From the NCBI GenBank assembly GCA_029433415.1, contig JAQTIA010000003.1, positions 310,001 through 374,000 on the forward strand: 64,000 nucleotides of DNA. The letters run 5' to 3'. The stretch is from Acetobacteraceae bacterium ESL0709 (GTDB lineage Bacteria > Pseudomonadota > Alphaproteobacteria > Acetobacterales > Acetobacteraceae). The notes beneath the pieces were generated by a model. That model had not been told where the DNA came from. It did not search any database and saw only the letters and a program-made list of their open reading frames with translations. A program made the translations under genes and the position numbers. Positions 1-7,836 of this stretch are shown piece after piece. Numbering within the stretch: the first letter of the stretch is position 1; every line of letters begins with the position of its first letter.

Positions 1-1097
1 TAAGTTTCTCCCTCCTGATGAAGTTTCTGTGCACGCTGGGCAATGGTACGAGCCTCTTCGTCGGAATCAGGGAGACTTAGCACTTCGATATAATCGCCCG
101 GTTCTTCAGTATCAGCCGCTTGTAGTGTTTTCCCCAGACGCTCTTCATTATGTCGGATGATGCCTGCGGCGGCGGCCAGAATACGGGGGGTGGAACGGTA
201 ATTGCGTTCCAGTCGTATGATGGTGGCACCGGGAAAATCTTTCTCAAAACGCAGGATATTGCCAATATCAGCACCGCGCCATGAATAGATGGACTGATCA
301 TCATCGCCCACACAGGCAATGTTGGCGGACTGATTGCCTTCGCGCTTGGCCAAGAGGCGTAACCAGAGATACTGGATTGTGTTAGTGTCCTGATATTCAT
401 CGACCAGGATATAGCGGAAGCGTTTGTGATATTGTGCCAGAACGTCCGGATGGTGGCGAAAGATCGTCACCATATGCAGCATAAGGTCGCCGAAATCACA
501 GGCATTTAATTCAAGAAGACGTTTCTGGTAAGCCTCATAGACGGAAATGGTTCGCTTATCCTCCAGAGCGGATTCGTGAGCCGCTGTAATATCCTGAGGC
601 AGAAGAGCCTTGTCTTTCCAGTTCTGGATTTGATTTAGCAGTTGTGCGGGCGGTGTACGCTTCAGATCAAGATTATAGCCTGCCATGATCTGTTTCAGAA
701 GGCGGATCTGGTCGTCTGTATCAATAATGGTGAAATTGGGTTCAAGCCCTGTCAGGCCTGCATGACGCCTGAGCATCCTGGCACAGAGGGCATGGAATGT
801 ACCCAACCACAACCCCTCGACTGAATGACCCAGAATAGCACTGATACGCTCCTTCATTTCCCGGGCGGCCTTGTTCGTGAAGGTTACAGCCAAAATTTGT
901 TCGGGCCATGCCAGATTTTGGAGAAGAATATGTGCAAAACGTGTTGTCAGAACACGCGTTTTGCCCGTACCAGCGCCAGCAAGGATGAGCAGGGGACCTT
1001 CTGTCGTTTCAACAGCCTGTTTTTGCTCTGCATTGAGCCGTGCCAGATAATCTGGTGTCAGAAGGGCGGAGAGGGTATGTAGATCATGATCAGTCAC
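1..1097 (-). CDS. uvrD: UvrD/Rep-family ATP-dependent DNA helicase, N-terminal part, cut by window edge
   Basis: Superfamily 1A 3'-5' helicase acting in excision or mismatch repair and replication restart. Translation from GTG at 1097 gives a Q-motif (LNAEQKQAV, about residues 21-29), a Walker A GAGTGKT (41-47), the TFTNKAAREMKER motif Ia and, near position 390, a DEYQDTN motif II. GDDDQSIYSWRGAD (motif III) and RLERNYRS (motif IV) follow. The reading frame stays open to position 1, so the C-terminal half lies outside the window. The start is inferred: there is no in-frame ATG ahead of the Q-motif, and the AGG of ATTAGGCTC just upstream is a weak ribosome site. It is divergent from the RadC pair, about 28 bp away. 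Whether it is uvrD or pcrA cannot be decided from this half. Confidence 0.93.
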   Translation of the reverse strand, partial: MTDHDLHTLSALLTPDYLARLNAEQKQAVETTEGPLLILAGAGTGKTRVLTTRFAHILLQNLAWPEQILAVTFTNKAAREMKERISAILGHSVEGLWLGTFHALCARMLRRHAGLTGLEPNFTIIDTDDQIRLLKQIMAGYNLDLKRTPPAQLLNQIQNWKDKALLPQDITAAHESALEDKRTISVYEAYQKRLLELNACDFGDLMLHMVTIFRHHPDVLAQYHKRFRYILVDEYQDTNTIQYLWLRLLAKREGNQSANIACVGDDDQSIYSWRGADIGNILRFEKDFPGATIIRLERNYRSTPRILAAAAGIIRHNEERLGKTLQAADTEEPGDYIEVLSLPDSDEEARTIAQRAQKLHQEGET

Positions 1098-1125
1098 GAG
1101 CCTAATATACTGCGGGGGCCCCTTA

Positions 1126-1824
1126 ATGGCCAAGAGATATCCTCCATCAATTACGTTAAAAACAGAGGCTACAGGGCATCGGGAGAGAATGCGTCAGAAA
1201 ATTCTGGATCATGGTACAGGCGCTCTTGCTGATTATGAACTTCTTGAAATGCTGTTATTTAATGTAATTCCTCGACGTGATACAAAACCACTGGCGAAGT
1301 CGCTGCTGGCGCATTTCGGTTCTTGGCTTTCTATTTGCCAAGCCAGTAAAAGGGAGCTGGAAGACTGTCATCTTGGTGCCAAAACTATTGTGATGCTGCA
1401 ATTTATTCGTCAGTGTGCTGCCTCTCTGGCTATGACAGACACACACAACCCTTTTTGTTTTGCTGACTGGGAAAGGTTGCTGGTTTATGCAGACCGCTAT
1501 ACACAGGGAGACGTGGCAACAGGCACGAGAGTTATTTATGTCAATAATCGCAACGAATTGTTGCTGGACCATTTTTTAACTGATGAAAGCGATATTGTTT
1601 CCTTGCATCAGCAGATTGCAGAGCTTGCTCTGGATGTGAATGCTACAGCTCTTATCCTGGTTTATATCGCCCCCCGGAGGCCGGCGAATGTCATTGCGCA
1701 GCATGTTCTCGGTCTGAAGCATGCCCTGCGCCCCTTGTCCATTGAGGTATATGATGCCTTGCTGGTAGGGGAAAACTGGAAGAAAAGCCTCCACCAGGAA
1801 GGACTGTTAGGTGAGGATGAGTGA
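1126..1824 (+). CDS. RadC-like protein with degenerate JAMM (MPN) domain
   Basis: 232 residues. The N-terminal 80 residues are the RadC helix-hairpin-helix region (GHRERMRQKILDHG, then LADYELLEMLLF). The C-terminal half follows the RadC MPN fold, but the metal-binding H-x-H-P-S-G stretch is replaced by LVYIAPRRPANV, so no zinc ligands are visible. It is therefore predicted to be a catalytically dead paralogue. The stop codon overlaps the start of the next gene (ATGAGTGA), which implies translational coupling with the intact RadC. RadC function in general is poorly defined despite the DNA-repair name. The pairing of a dead and a live MPN protein is seen directly; a heterodimer is inference. 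Confidence 0.8.
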   Translation: MAKRYPPSITLKTEATGHRERMRQKILDHGTGALADYELLEMLLFNVIPRRDTKPLAKSLLAHFGSWLSICQASKRELEDCHLGAKTIVMLQFIRQCAASLAMTDTHNPFCFADWERLLVYADRYTQGDVATGTRVIYVNNRNELLLDHFLTDESDIVSLHQQIAELALDVNATALILVYIAPRRPANVIAQHVLGLKHALRPLSIEVYDALLVGENWKKSLHQEGLLGEDE

Positions 1825-2491
1825 CGGAACGGTATTTCCTGAGAACCTGTTGGAACAGATTTTGGACAGTCAGTCTGATCTGGCAGACAGGGAGTGCATT
1901 TTTGCCTACATAGTGGACTTATGCTGCAAGAGCGGAAAAGACAGAGAACGTCTTATGACGCTTCTGCTTGGGAATTATACGAATCTCGCTCACCTGCTCT
2001 GTATGTCCCGTCATGAACGGGACGTTCTGGGGATCAGGGATCAGAACTTTTTCGTGTCATTGCGGCTTTTCAGAGAGGCGGCTCTGCGTTTTAATCAGGC
2101 CAGCTTGCCAAGTGGTGACTTGATACATAATGAGAGGCTTCTTATCAATTACCTTACAACTTGTATGGCGCGTGAACGTGTCGAGCAATTTCGGGTCCTT
2201 TTTCTGGATAAGCAGAATGGTCTCATTCTCGATGAGGTGCAGGGGAAAGGGACAGTAAATCAGACAGCTGTGTATCCGCGGGAGATAACGCGTCGATGCA
2301 GAGAATTACATGCCAGTGCAGTTATTCTGGCACATAATCATCCCAGTGGAACGGCGAAGCCGTCAGAAGCAGATGTTATCATGACCCAGCAGGTACAGCA
2401 GGCTCTTTCCCTGATTAAGGTAAATGTGCTGGATCATTATATTATCGCTCGTTCAACATGGTCCAGTTTCCGGGCTCTGGGCCTCCTCTAG
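1817..2491 (+). CDS. radC: RadC family JAMM/MPN-domain protein
   Basis: 224 residues from ATG at 1817. This start is preferred to GTG at 1811 because GGTGAGG sits just upstream and the ATG overlaps the previous stop. The C-terminal half carries the JAMM signature AHNHPSGTAKPSEAD (roughly residues 170-185) preceded by EVQGKGTVNQTAVYPREI. That matches active-site RadC proteins. The N-terminal helix-hairpin-helix part is present but divergent (ADRECIFAYIVDLCCKSGKD). The gene is coupled to the degenerate RadC-like gene upstream. Its 3' end overlaps the convergent purK by 4 bp. Biochemical role uncertain; a metalloprotease or nuclease activity is only a family-level proposal. Confidence 0.88.
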   Translation: MSDGTVFPENLLEQILDSQSDLADRECIFAYIVDLCCKSGKDRERLMTLLLGNYTNLAHLLCMSRHERDVLGIRDQNFFVSLRLFREAALRFNQASLPSGDLIHNERLLINYLTTCMARERVEQFRVLFLDKQNGLILDEVQGKGTVNQTAVYPREITRRCRELHASAVILAHNHPSGTAKPSEADVIMTQQVQQALSLIKVNVLDHYIIARSTWSSFRALGLL

Positions 2492-3630
2492 ACTTGGGAG
2501 AAGTCTGGAAAAACCGGAATCAGATGGGAGGTGACCAGTTTGCCCGGCAAACCTCCTCTAGGAAAGAGGCGGTTTACGTGGCCCATTTTTCGCCCTGTTT
2601 TGGCTTCTTTTTTTCCATAGAGGTGAAGACAGCACTCATCTTCTTCCATAATCCGTGGGACAAGAGCCATATCCTGCGGACCGATCAGATTATGCATGAT
2701 AACGTCGGAATGACGCCTTGTTGAAGGCAGAGGTAGCCCAGCGACAGCACGTATGTGCATTTCAAACTGGCTTATGGCACATCCATCCATTGTCCAGTGA
2801 CCCGAATTATGAGGACGGGGAGCAATTTCATTGATAATAAGTTGTCCCTGGGCATCATGAAACATTTCCACACCCATAATACCGACCAGTTTCAGTTGGT
2901 CGGCAATATTCAGGGCCAGTTCCTGAGCCTGTCTGGCAAGTTCCGGCATAATGGGGGCTGGAGCCAGTGAAACGCGCAAGATACCATCTTTATGGTGGTT
3001 TTCTGCCGGATCATAACATTGGCACAGGCCTGAGGCATTGCGTACAACCATAACGCTGATTTCACGCTCAAAATCAACGATATGCTCGGCAACTAATGGA
3101 TAAGAAAGTGCATCAGCATGTGCAAGCAATGCCTCCAGATCACTTTTATCTGAAAGTCTGTATTGCCCTTTACCGTCATAGCCCAGCCGGGCGGTTTTCA
3201 CGATACACGGCAGACCAAACTCATATAGCGTGATGAGATCGTCCTTGCAATAAAGCGCCTTCCATGGAGCGACGGGAATGCCTGCACGAGACAGGCTCTG
3301 CTTTTCAGTAATACGGTCCTGGCTTGTTTCCAGTATATGGCTCGAAGGGGCAACAGGACAATAACGCTCCAGAGCCTTCAATCCTTTGAGACTGATATTC
3401 TCAAATTCGAAAGTGATGACGTCACAGTTACGGGCGAAAGATTCAAGGGAGTTTTCGTCATCATAAGACGCAATCGTACAAGCATCAGCGACTTCGGCAG
3501 CGGGAGAGGGGACGGTATCAGAATAAATATGAACTTTGAACCCCAGCCGTGCGGCAGCCATGGCGCTCATGCGGCCAAGCTGTCCTCCTCCGATAATGCC
3601 AATCGTCGCTCCGGTCTGAAGGGAACTCAT
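2488..3630 (-). CDS. purK: 5-(carboxyamino)imidazole ribonucleotide synthase PurK
   Basis: ATP-grasp enzyme that carboxylates aminoimidazole ribonucleotide to N5-CAIR with ATP and bicarbonate in de novo purine synthesis. 380 residues, normal length. The N-terminal Rossmann-like motif is GIIGGGQLGRM, followed by ATP-grasp elements such as PCIVKTARLGYDGKGQ and, near the C-terminus, INEIAPRPHNSGHWT. The ATG at 3630 overlaps the purE stop by one base (TGATG); a TTG three bases upstream is less likely. It is translated with purE as a two-gene operon, so the product can be handed directly to the PurE mutase. Confidence 0.96.
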   Translation of the reverse strand: MSSLQTGATIGIIGGGQLGRMSAMAAARLGFKVHIYSDTVPSPAAEVADACTIASYDDENSLESFARNCDVITFEFENISLKGLKALERYCPVAPSSHILETSQDRITEKQSLSRAGIPVAPWKALYCKDDLITLYEFGLPCIVKTARLGYDGKGQYRLSDKSDLEALLAHADALSYPLVAEHIVDFEREISVMVVRNASGLCQCYDPAENHHKDGILRVSLAPAPIMPELARQAQELALNIADQLKLVGIMGVEMFHDAQGQLIINEIAPRPHNSGHWTMDGCAISQFEMHIRAVAGLPLPSTRRHSDVIMHNLIGPQDMALVPRIMEEDECCLHLYGKKEAKTGRKMGHVNRLFPRGGLPGKLVTSHLIPVFPDFSQV

Positions 3631-4124
3631 CAAAGGGGGCTTTCCGCAACGCTGTCAGTCTGCGACTGGCGGAACTGTTTTAGTCTTCCTGTCAGGGAAT
3701 CGTCATTAAGGGCCAAAATGGCAGCGCCCAGTAAAGCGGCATTAATGGCTCCCGCTTTACCGATAGCGAGAGTCCCTACGGGGATGCCGGCTGGCATTTG
3801 TACGATAGCAAGCAGGCTGTCCTGTCCCTTAAGGGCTTTGCTTTCAACGGGAACACCCAGGACGGGCAGGTGCGTCCAGGCAGCGCACATACCCGGCAGG
3901 TGTGCAGCACCGCCTGCCCCGGCAATGATTACTTTCAGACCACGTCCAGCTGCAGACTTGGCGTAGTGGGCCAGACGATCGGGAGTGCGGTGGGCCGATA
4001 CAATTTTTACTTCATAAGTGATCTGAAGCTCATCAAGCTTTTCACAGCCATGCCGCATGGTCTCCCAGTCTGACTGACTGCCCATGATCACCCCAATCTT
4101 TGGAGAAGAACTTTCTGAAGTCAT
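3630..4124 (-). CDS. purE: N5-CAIR mutase PurE (class I)
   Basis: Converts N5-CAIR to 4-carboxy-AIR in purine synthesis. 164 residues, typical of class I PurE, with the conserved [13 protein letters not shown] at the N-terminus (serine and aspartate of the substrate site), the VSAHRTPDR histidine loop, and [11 protein letters not shown]. It lies directly upstream of purK with a one-base overlap and 17 bp downstream of the DUF1013 gene, so all three could be cotranscribed. Confidence 0.96.
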   Translation of the reverse strand: MTSESSSPKIGVIMGSQSDWETMRHGCEKLDELQITYEVKIVSAHRTPDRLAHYAKSAAGRGLKVIIAGAGGAAHLPGMCAAWTHLPVLGVPVESKALKGQDSLLAIVQMPAGIPVGTLAIGKAGAINAALLGAAILALNDDSLTGRLKQFRQSQTDSVAESPL

Positions 4125-4141
4125 CGAAGGTCAGCCGTAAT

Positions 4142-4741
4142 CTAAGCTTCAGTTTCATGCGATGAGGAAAATAATTTCTCGGCGGCAGCAAACGGGTCTT
4201 CAGGCACTTCTTCCTTCACAGGATTCAGCTCTGTGGCTTCGGCTACAGCGGCGTTAAGATCTGTCTGCGTGCAAAGTCCGAGAATGACAGGATCGCGTGG
4301 TTTGATATTGGCACTGTTCCAGTGCTGCTTGTCGCGAATCTTGGCAATTGTATCTTTTGTTGTGCCCAATAACCTTACGATTTGTGTGTCCGTCAGTTGA
4401 GGGAATTGCCTCAGCAGGAAAGCTATCGCGTCAGGACGATCATTACGTTTTGATACAGGAGTGTAACGAGCTCCCTTGGCGCGACGAGCAACGGGATTTT
4501 CAGATGACTTGATTTTCAGCTTGGCTTTTGGGTCAGCTTCGCAACGCTTGATTTCAACAAGAGTGAGCTGATTGTTTTTAATGGGGTCATAACCATTGAT
4601 TCCGCCTGCGACCTCACCATCGGCTATGGCCTGTACTTCGAGAGGATGCATACCACAGAATTCAGCAATCTGGGTAAAGGTCAAGCCGGTTTTTTCGATT
4701 AACCAGACGGCAGTGGCTTTAGGCATCAAAGGCAGGGTCAT
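4142..4741 (-). CDS. DUF1013 / TrcR-type cell-cycle transcriptional regulator
   Basis: 199 residues matching the alphaproteobacterial DUF1013 family, whose members are described as the cell-cycle regulator TrcR. Visible features are two helix-turn-helix-like segments, TGLTFTQIAEFCGMHPLEV (residues about 19-37) and PQLTDTQIVRLLGTTKDTI (about 114-132). Between them is a basic stretch (SSENPVARRAKGARYTP), and the tail is acidic. Family membership is judged by eye from the conserved MPKATAVWLIEKTGL start. It probably binds DNA or RNA polymerase as a global regulator; the role is family knowledge, not shown here. Confidence 0.82.
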   Translation of the reverse strand: MTLPLMPKATAVWLIEKTGLTFTQIAEFCGMHPLEVQAIADGEVAGGINGYDPIKNNQLTLVEIKRCEADPKAKLKIKSSENPVARRAKGARYTPVSKRNDRPDAIAFLLRQFPQLTDTQIVRLLGTTKDTIAKIRDKQHWNSANIKPRDPVILGLCTQTDLNAAVAEATELNPVKEEVPEDPFAAAEKLFSSSHETEA

Positions 4742-4899
4742 AGTCGGCTCATTCCTTCACGGCAGATCAAGTGAGCGCCTTGCAGAGCGCAGGCACCACC
4801 GGGGCCACTCTGAAATTTACCTGCCCTTATCGGACACGGCACCTGCTTAACTGCACGGCGACGTGTTATAAAATGCGACACAGCTGCGTTACGGTCAAG

Positions 4900-4929
4900 A
4901 GGTTAAACGCGCATAAACGCGTCTAACCT
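4900..4929 (-). terminator. strong hairpin downstream of hsp20
   Basis: On the minus strand, 12 base pairs (including one G-T) enclose a 6-nt loop TTTATG. The hairpin starts 17 bp after the hsp20 stop. No T-tract follows, so it may be a weak terminator or a 3' stabilising structure for hsp20 mRNA. Confidence 0.5.
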
Positions 4930-4945
4930 GCTCATTCGGTGCCAT

Positions 4946-5431
4946 TCAGGCTGCATCGAATGTCCTGTCCTCTATCGTTTTCCCGTCAATACGTGCAGGA
5001 GGCACAGGATACTTCACATTTTTTATAGGGATACGGCGCGGTTGCGTGGCTTCTGGTATCAATCGTTTAATCGTTATAACCAAGAGTCCATTTTCCAGGC
5101 GTGCTTCTTCTACTTCTGTGTGATCAGCCAACGTAAAGCGTCTTTCAAAGGCTCGCGTTGCGATCCCTCTGTACAACCAATTTCTTTGGCGGTCAGTTTC
5201 AGGCGTATTACCCCTTATGACGAGGTTATTGTCTTCAAGAGTGATTTCAACATCATCAATCCTGAAACCAGCCAAGGCCATTGTCAGGGCGTAGTCTGTC
5301 TCACTTGTTTTTTCAATATTGTACGGGGGATAGCTCGAAGGAGACTGAGCATTGGCCGCGTTGCCGGCCAACCTTACCATACGATCAAACCCGATGGCGC
5401 TTCTGAAAAGCGGCGCAAAATCATAATCCAT
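4946..5431 (-). CDS. small heat shock protein, Hsp20/IbpA family
   Basis: ATP-independent chaperone that binds unfolding proteins in the cytoplasm. 161 residues from ATG at 5431. An upstream in-frame ATG (5443) is rejected because a GGAGG ribosome site lies between the two and because MDYDFAPLFRSAIGFDR aligns with the IbpA N-terminus. The alpha-crystallin domain spans about residues 35-130, with YNIEKTSE opening it and the A-x-x-x-N-G-L-L signature (ARLENGLLVI) closing it. The tail IPIKNVKYP carries an I-x-I motif for oligomer contacts. It stands alone behind a hairpin that hides its ribosome site. Confidence 0.93.
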   Translation of the reverse strand: MDYDFAPLFRSAIGFDRMVRLAGNAANAQSPSSYPPYNIEKTSETDYALTMALAGFRIDDVEITLEDNNLVIRGNTPETDRQRNWLYRGIATRAFERRFTLADHTEVEEARLENGLLVITIKRLIPEATQPRRIPIKNVKYPVPPARIDGKTIEDRTFDAA

Positions 5432-5520
5432 ATTATCCTCCATTATGGCAGGATCACTTCGTACTTTCCCAATCCTGGCAAAAGACGACCGTGACTTTTT
5501 ATTCTCTCCAACCCATTAAG
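5432..5520 (-). promoter_or_regulatory. ROSE-like RNA thermometer in hsp20 leader
   Basis: The last leader hairpin (5435-5454) pairs ATCCTGCC with GGAGGAT around an ATAAT loop. The Shine-Dalgarno GGAGG is sequestered, and one G is left bulged on the anti-SD side. A bulged G opposite the ribosome site is the hallmark of ROSE elements upstream of alphaproteobacterial hsp20 genes. The upstream part of the leader is assumed to hold further helices. Identification rests on this hairpin and gene context. Confidence 0.6.
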
Positions 5521-5574
5521 GCGTCAGAGATTACATGGGATAACTGGGTATATATGGCTGCTATTTCAAGGGCA

Positions 5575-5610
5575 CAAAAAGAAAAAGCCAGCCTATAATA
5601 AAGGCTGGCT
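5575..5610 (-). terminator. rho-independent terminator of rpmE
   Basis: Perfect 9-bp stem AGCCAGCCT/AGGCTGGCT with a 7-nt loop, followed on the minus strand by TTTTTCTTTTTG. It begins 13 bp after the rpmE stop. Confidence 0.9.
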
Positions 5611-5622
5611 CTAAAAGGGAGC

Positions 5623-5850
5623 TTATTTCTTGATAGCTCCGATACCGGCAAAGCGTTTGTTGAATTTCGCAACCTGTCCGCCTGTGTCCATAATGCGCTG
5701 GACGCCTGTCCAAGCGGGATGGGTCTTCGGATCGACGTCGAGACGGAGGGTCGCACCGGCCTCGCCATAGCAGGAACGGGTTTTGAATTCCGAGCCATCA
5801 GACATGATGACTGTAATTTCGTGATAATCGGGGTGAATGCCGGATTTCAT
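5623..5850 (-). CDS. rpmE: 50S ribosomal protein L31 (zinc-free type)
   Basis: 75 residues from ATG at 5850. The longer frame up to 5910 is rejected because L31 begins MK-x-x-IHP as here ([12 protein letters not shown]). The conserved end [13 protein letters not shown] is present. The CxC and second cysteine pair of zinc-binding L31 are replaced (VIMSDG and DPKTHPAW), so this is the C-minus form, insensitive to zinc starvation. It is monocistronic with its own terminator. Confidence 0.95.
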   Translation of the reverse strand: MKSGIHPDYHEITVIMSDGSEFKTRSCYGEAGATLRLDVDPKTHPAWTGVQRIMDTGGQVAKFNKRFAGIGAIKK

Positions 5851-6002
5851 GATATTTTCTAGCCTTATCTGGAGCTCCGATACCGACCGGAGCAGGATGA
5901 TGAACCTCATAAATGATTTTGAGAAAGATTAAAAGAAGAGGGGGTTGGAAAAGTGTTTTTTATACAGCCATATTATCATTTTCTTGGGAAAGTTATTCTA
6001 GA

Positions 6003-6024
6003 AGGAGGACTTGGTAAAATGTAG
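6003..6024 (+). promoter_or_regulatory. perfect ribosome site followed by a start-stop codon pair in the mscL leader
   Basis: AGGAGG at 6003-6008 is followed 10 nt later by ATGTAG (6019-6024), a minimal open frame of one codon, about 36 bp before the mscL start. It may load or stall ribosomes and tune mscL translation; this is inference. The mscL start itself has a second, weaker site (AAGGAAAA). Confidence 0.35.
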
Positions 6025-6059
6025 TCCGTTAATTTTTTCAGAAGGAAAATTTTGATATC

Positions 6060-6530
6060 ATGGATCTAACGAAAGATATAAAATCAATCAGGGCGCCTGG
6101 ATGGATCAGTGATTTCCGCAAATTCATCATGCGGGGTAATGTTCTTGATCTGGCCGTCGGCGTGGTTATCGGTTCGGCTTTTACGGCGATTGTAAATAGT
6201 ATGGTGAAAGACCTTCTGACACCGGCTTTAGGCGCAGTAACAGGAGGGGTCGATTTTTCAAATCTCTTTATTACGCTCAAAGGCCCCGTCAAGGCCACGT
6301 TGGAAGAAGCGCAGAAAGCAGGAGCGGTCACACTTAATATTGGCGTTTTTCTGAATGCTGTTATACAATTTTTAATCATAGCCTTTTGTATTTTCTGGCT
6401 GACGAGGATCGTCGGAAAGCTGGTCCGTCAAGAAAAAGAGGTTGCCAAGCCTGCGGAACCACCGCCACCAAGCCGGGAGGAAGTTCTGTTGTCTGAAATC
6501 AGAGATATTCTCGCATCACGGTCCCATTGA
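6060..6530 (+). CDS. mscL: large-conductance mechanosensitive channel MscL
   Basis: Inner-membrane pentameric channel that opens under hypo-osmotic shock. 156 residues, slightly longer than the E. coli protein. The conserved first helix is seen as FRKFIMRGNVLDLAVGVVIG (residues about 20-39), followed by AFTAIVNSMVKDLLTP. A second membrane segment is FLIIAFCIFWLTRIV (about 113-127), then a charged tail with a PPPP stretch and a terminal helix EEVLLSEIRDIL. Its stop overlaps the next start by one base. Confidence 0.96.
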   Translation: MDLTKDIKSIRAPGWISDFRKFIMRGNVLDLAVGVVIGSAFTAIVNSMVKDLLTPALGAVTGGVDFSNLFITLKGPVKATLEEAQKAGAVTLNIGVFLNAVIQFLIIAFCIFWLTRIVGKLVRQEKEVAKPAEPPPPSREEVLLSEIRDILASRSH

Positions 6531-6880
6531 TGATAAAAAAGCGCTCAGTAAAACAGGTAAAATTCCTTGTCGTTCTTTTTTTTACGGTGATCACAGGGGT
6601 GAATGTGTTGGGTGGATGCAGTGCTTCCAGGGCTGATCTGGGACCTTACCAGTATCCGCTTTCACCTAATGCCCGTTTTTACAGTTATCTGATGATCAAC
6701 GGCATAGCACAGGGCGCTTTATTGACGGGAGAAAAGCCGAGGGGGGCCTTACCCGTTCTGGAACAAGCGGATAAAAAGGCCCGCCTCGCCGTTCTGGCTT
6801 TTATGGAGCATAAAAAAGGCCAGAACGCATTTCAGACTGATCTGATTCTGACGCGGTATTTGTCAGAGATTCGTAATTAA
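6530..6880 (+). CDS. small lipoprotein of unknown function
   Basis: 116 residues from ATG at 6530, overlapping the mscL stop (TGATG). An N-terminal basic stretch and hydrophobic core lead to a lipobox LGGC at about residues 27-30, so it should be lipidated. The mature part (PLSPNARFYSYLMINGIAQGALLTGEK) has no motif I recognise and is mostly helical in composition. Cotranscription with mscL suggests an envelope role under osmotic stress, which is a guess from context. It converges on secF with 21 bp between the stops. Confidence 0.65.
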   Translation: MIKKRSVKQVKFLVVLFFTVITGVNVLGGCSASRADLGPYQYPLSPNARFYSYLMINGIAQGALLTGEKPRGALPVLEQADKKARLAVLAFMEHKKGQNAFQTDLILTRYLSEIRN

Positions 6881-6901
6881 ACACCCTTTCTGATCAAATC
6901 C

Positions 6902-7831
6902 TTATTTCCGCCCTCTCAGGCGTTCAAGAATAAGAAGAAGAGGGGCTGCAATAAAGATTGAGGATGATGTCCCTACAACGATACCGAAGAGCATAACGGT
7001 AGCGAATCCCGTGAGTGTGCTGCCGCCAAATAGAGCGAGAGGTAACGCTGCCAGGAAGACTGTCATGGACGTGCCCAATGTGCGGTTCAGGGTCTCATTA
7101 ATGGAAAGATTGAGCAGATCCTTGAACGGCATGGAGCGATATTTTCGCATATTTTCGCGAATACGGTCATAAACAACAACCTTGTCGTTTGTTGAATAAC
7201 CAAGAATGGTCAGGAGCGCTGCGACCATGACGAGGTCAAACTCAATGCGCGTCAACGCTAGGAAACCAATGGTCTTTGTAAGGTCAAGTACTAATGTAGC
7301 GACGGCGCTTAGTGCAAATTCCCGCTCGAAACGAATCCATATATAGATCAGGATCATGCCCAGACTGAATAAGAGCGCCAACATACCATTTCGGAAAAGC
7401 TCTGAAGAGACCGAAGCGCCTACGGCATCGGCACGCTGGATTTGCACATCCGGCACAGCCTGAACCAACGTCTCCTTGACGTGGTCAACGAGTGTCTGAG
7501 TCTGTTTCTCTTCACCGCTTCCTTTTCCACGTGGCAGATTTATGGCGATACGTATGTCATTAGGAGAACCAAAACTCTGGACGGATGCTGCGTCTATCTT
7601 TGCTTTTTCAAGCAGATCCCTTATGTGAGTAGGGTCCTGGGGCGCGGGCGCATGTGTCTCGACGATAATGCCGCCTCTGAAATCCAGTCCCAAATTTAAT
7701 CCAGGGGCGAAGAAAAGGATGACAGAAGCGATAGACAGGACTGCAGAGATGATAAGGCCAGCATGCCGGCCCCGCATGAAGTCAATCTTCCGATCATCAT
7801 GTACAAATCGAAAAAGAGGACGAGAAAGCAT
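6902..7831 (-). CDS. secF: protein translocase subunit SecF
   Basis: Inner-membrane partner of SecD that uses proton-motive force to complete Sec-dependent export. 309 residues from ATG at 7831, just after the secD stop; an in-frame GTG far upstream would overlap secD and is unlikely. N-terminal FDFM-like segment, membrane helix 1 (LIISAVLSIASVILFF), then the family motif GLNLGLDFRGGIIVE. A cluster of five further membrane segments follows a periplasmic domain of about 90 residues, with the conserved LTILGYSTNDKVVVYDRIRE. Confidence 0.96.
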   Translation of the reverse strand: MLSRPLFRFVHDDRKIDFMRGRHAGLIISAVLSIASVILFFAPGLNLGLDFRGGIIVETHAPAPQDPTHIRDLLEKAKIDAASVQSFGSPNDIRIAINLPRGKGSGEEKQTQTLVDHVKETLVQAVPDVQIQRADAVGASVSSELFRNGMLALLFSLGMILIYIWIRFEREFALSAVATLVLDLTKTIGFLALTRIEFDLVMVAALLTILGYSTNDKVVVYDRIRENMRKYRSMPFKDLLNLSINETLNRTLGTSMTVFLAALPLALFGGSTLTGFATVMLFGIVVGTSSSIFIAAPLLLILERLRGRK

Positions 7832-7836
7832 AGGAT

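Noticed and set aside
5432-5443. Upstream ATG at 5443 as hsp20 start
   Set aside because: The GGAGG ribosome site would then lie inside the coding sequence, and the family N-terminus aligns with ATG 5431.
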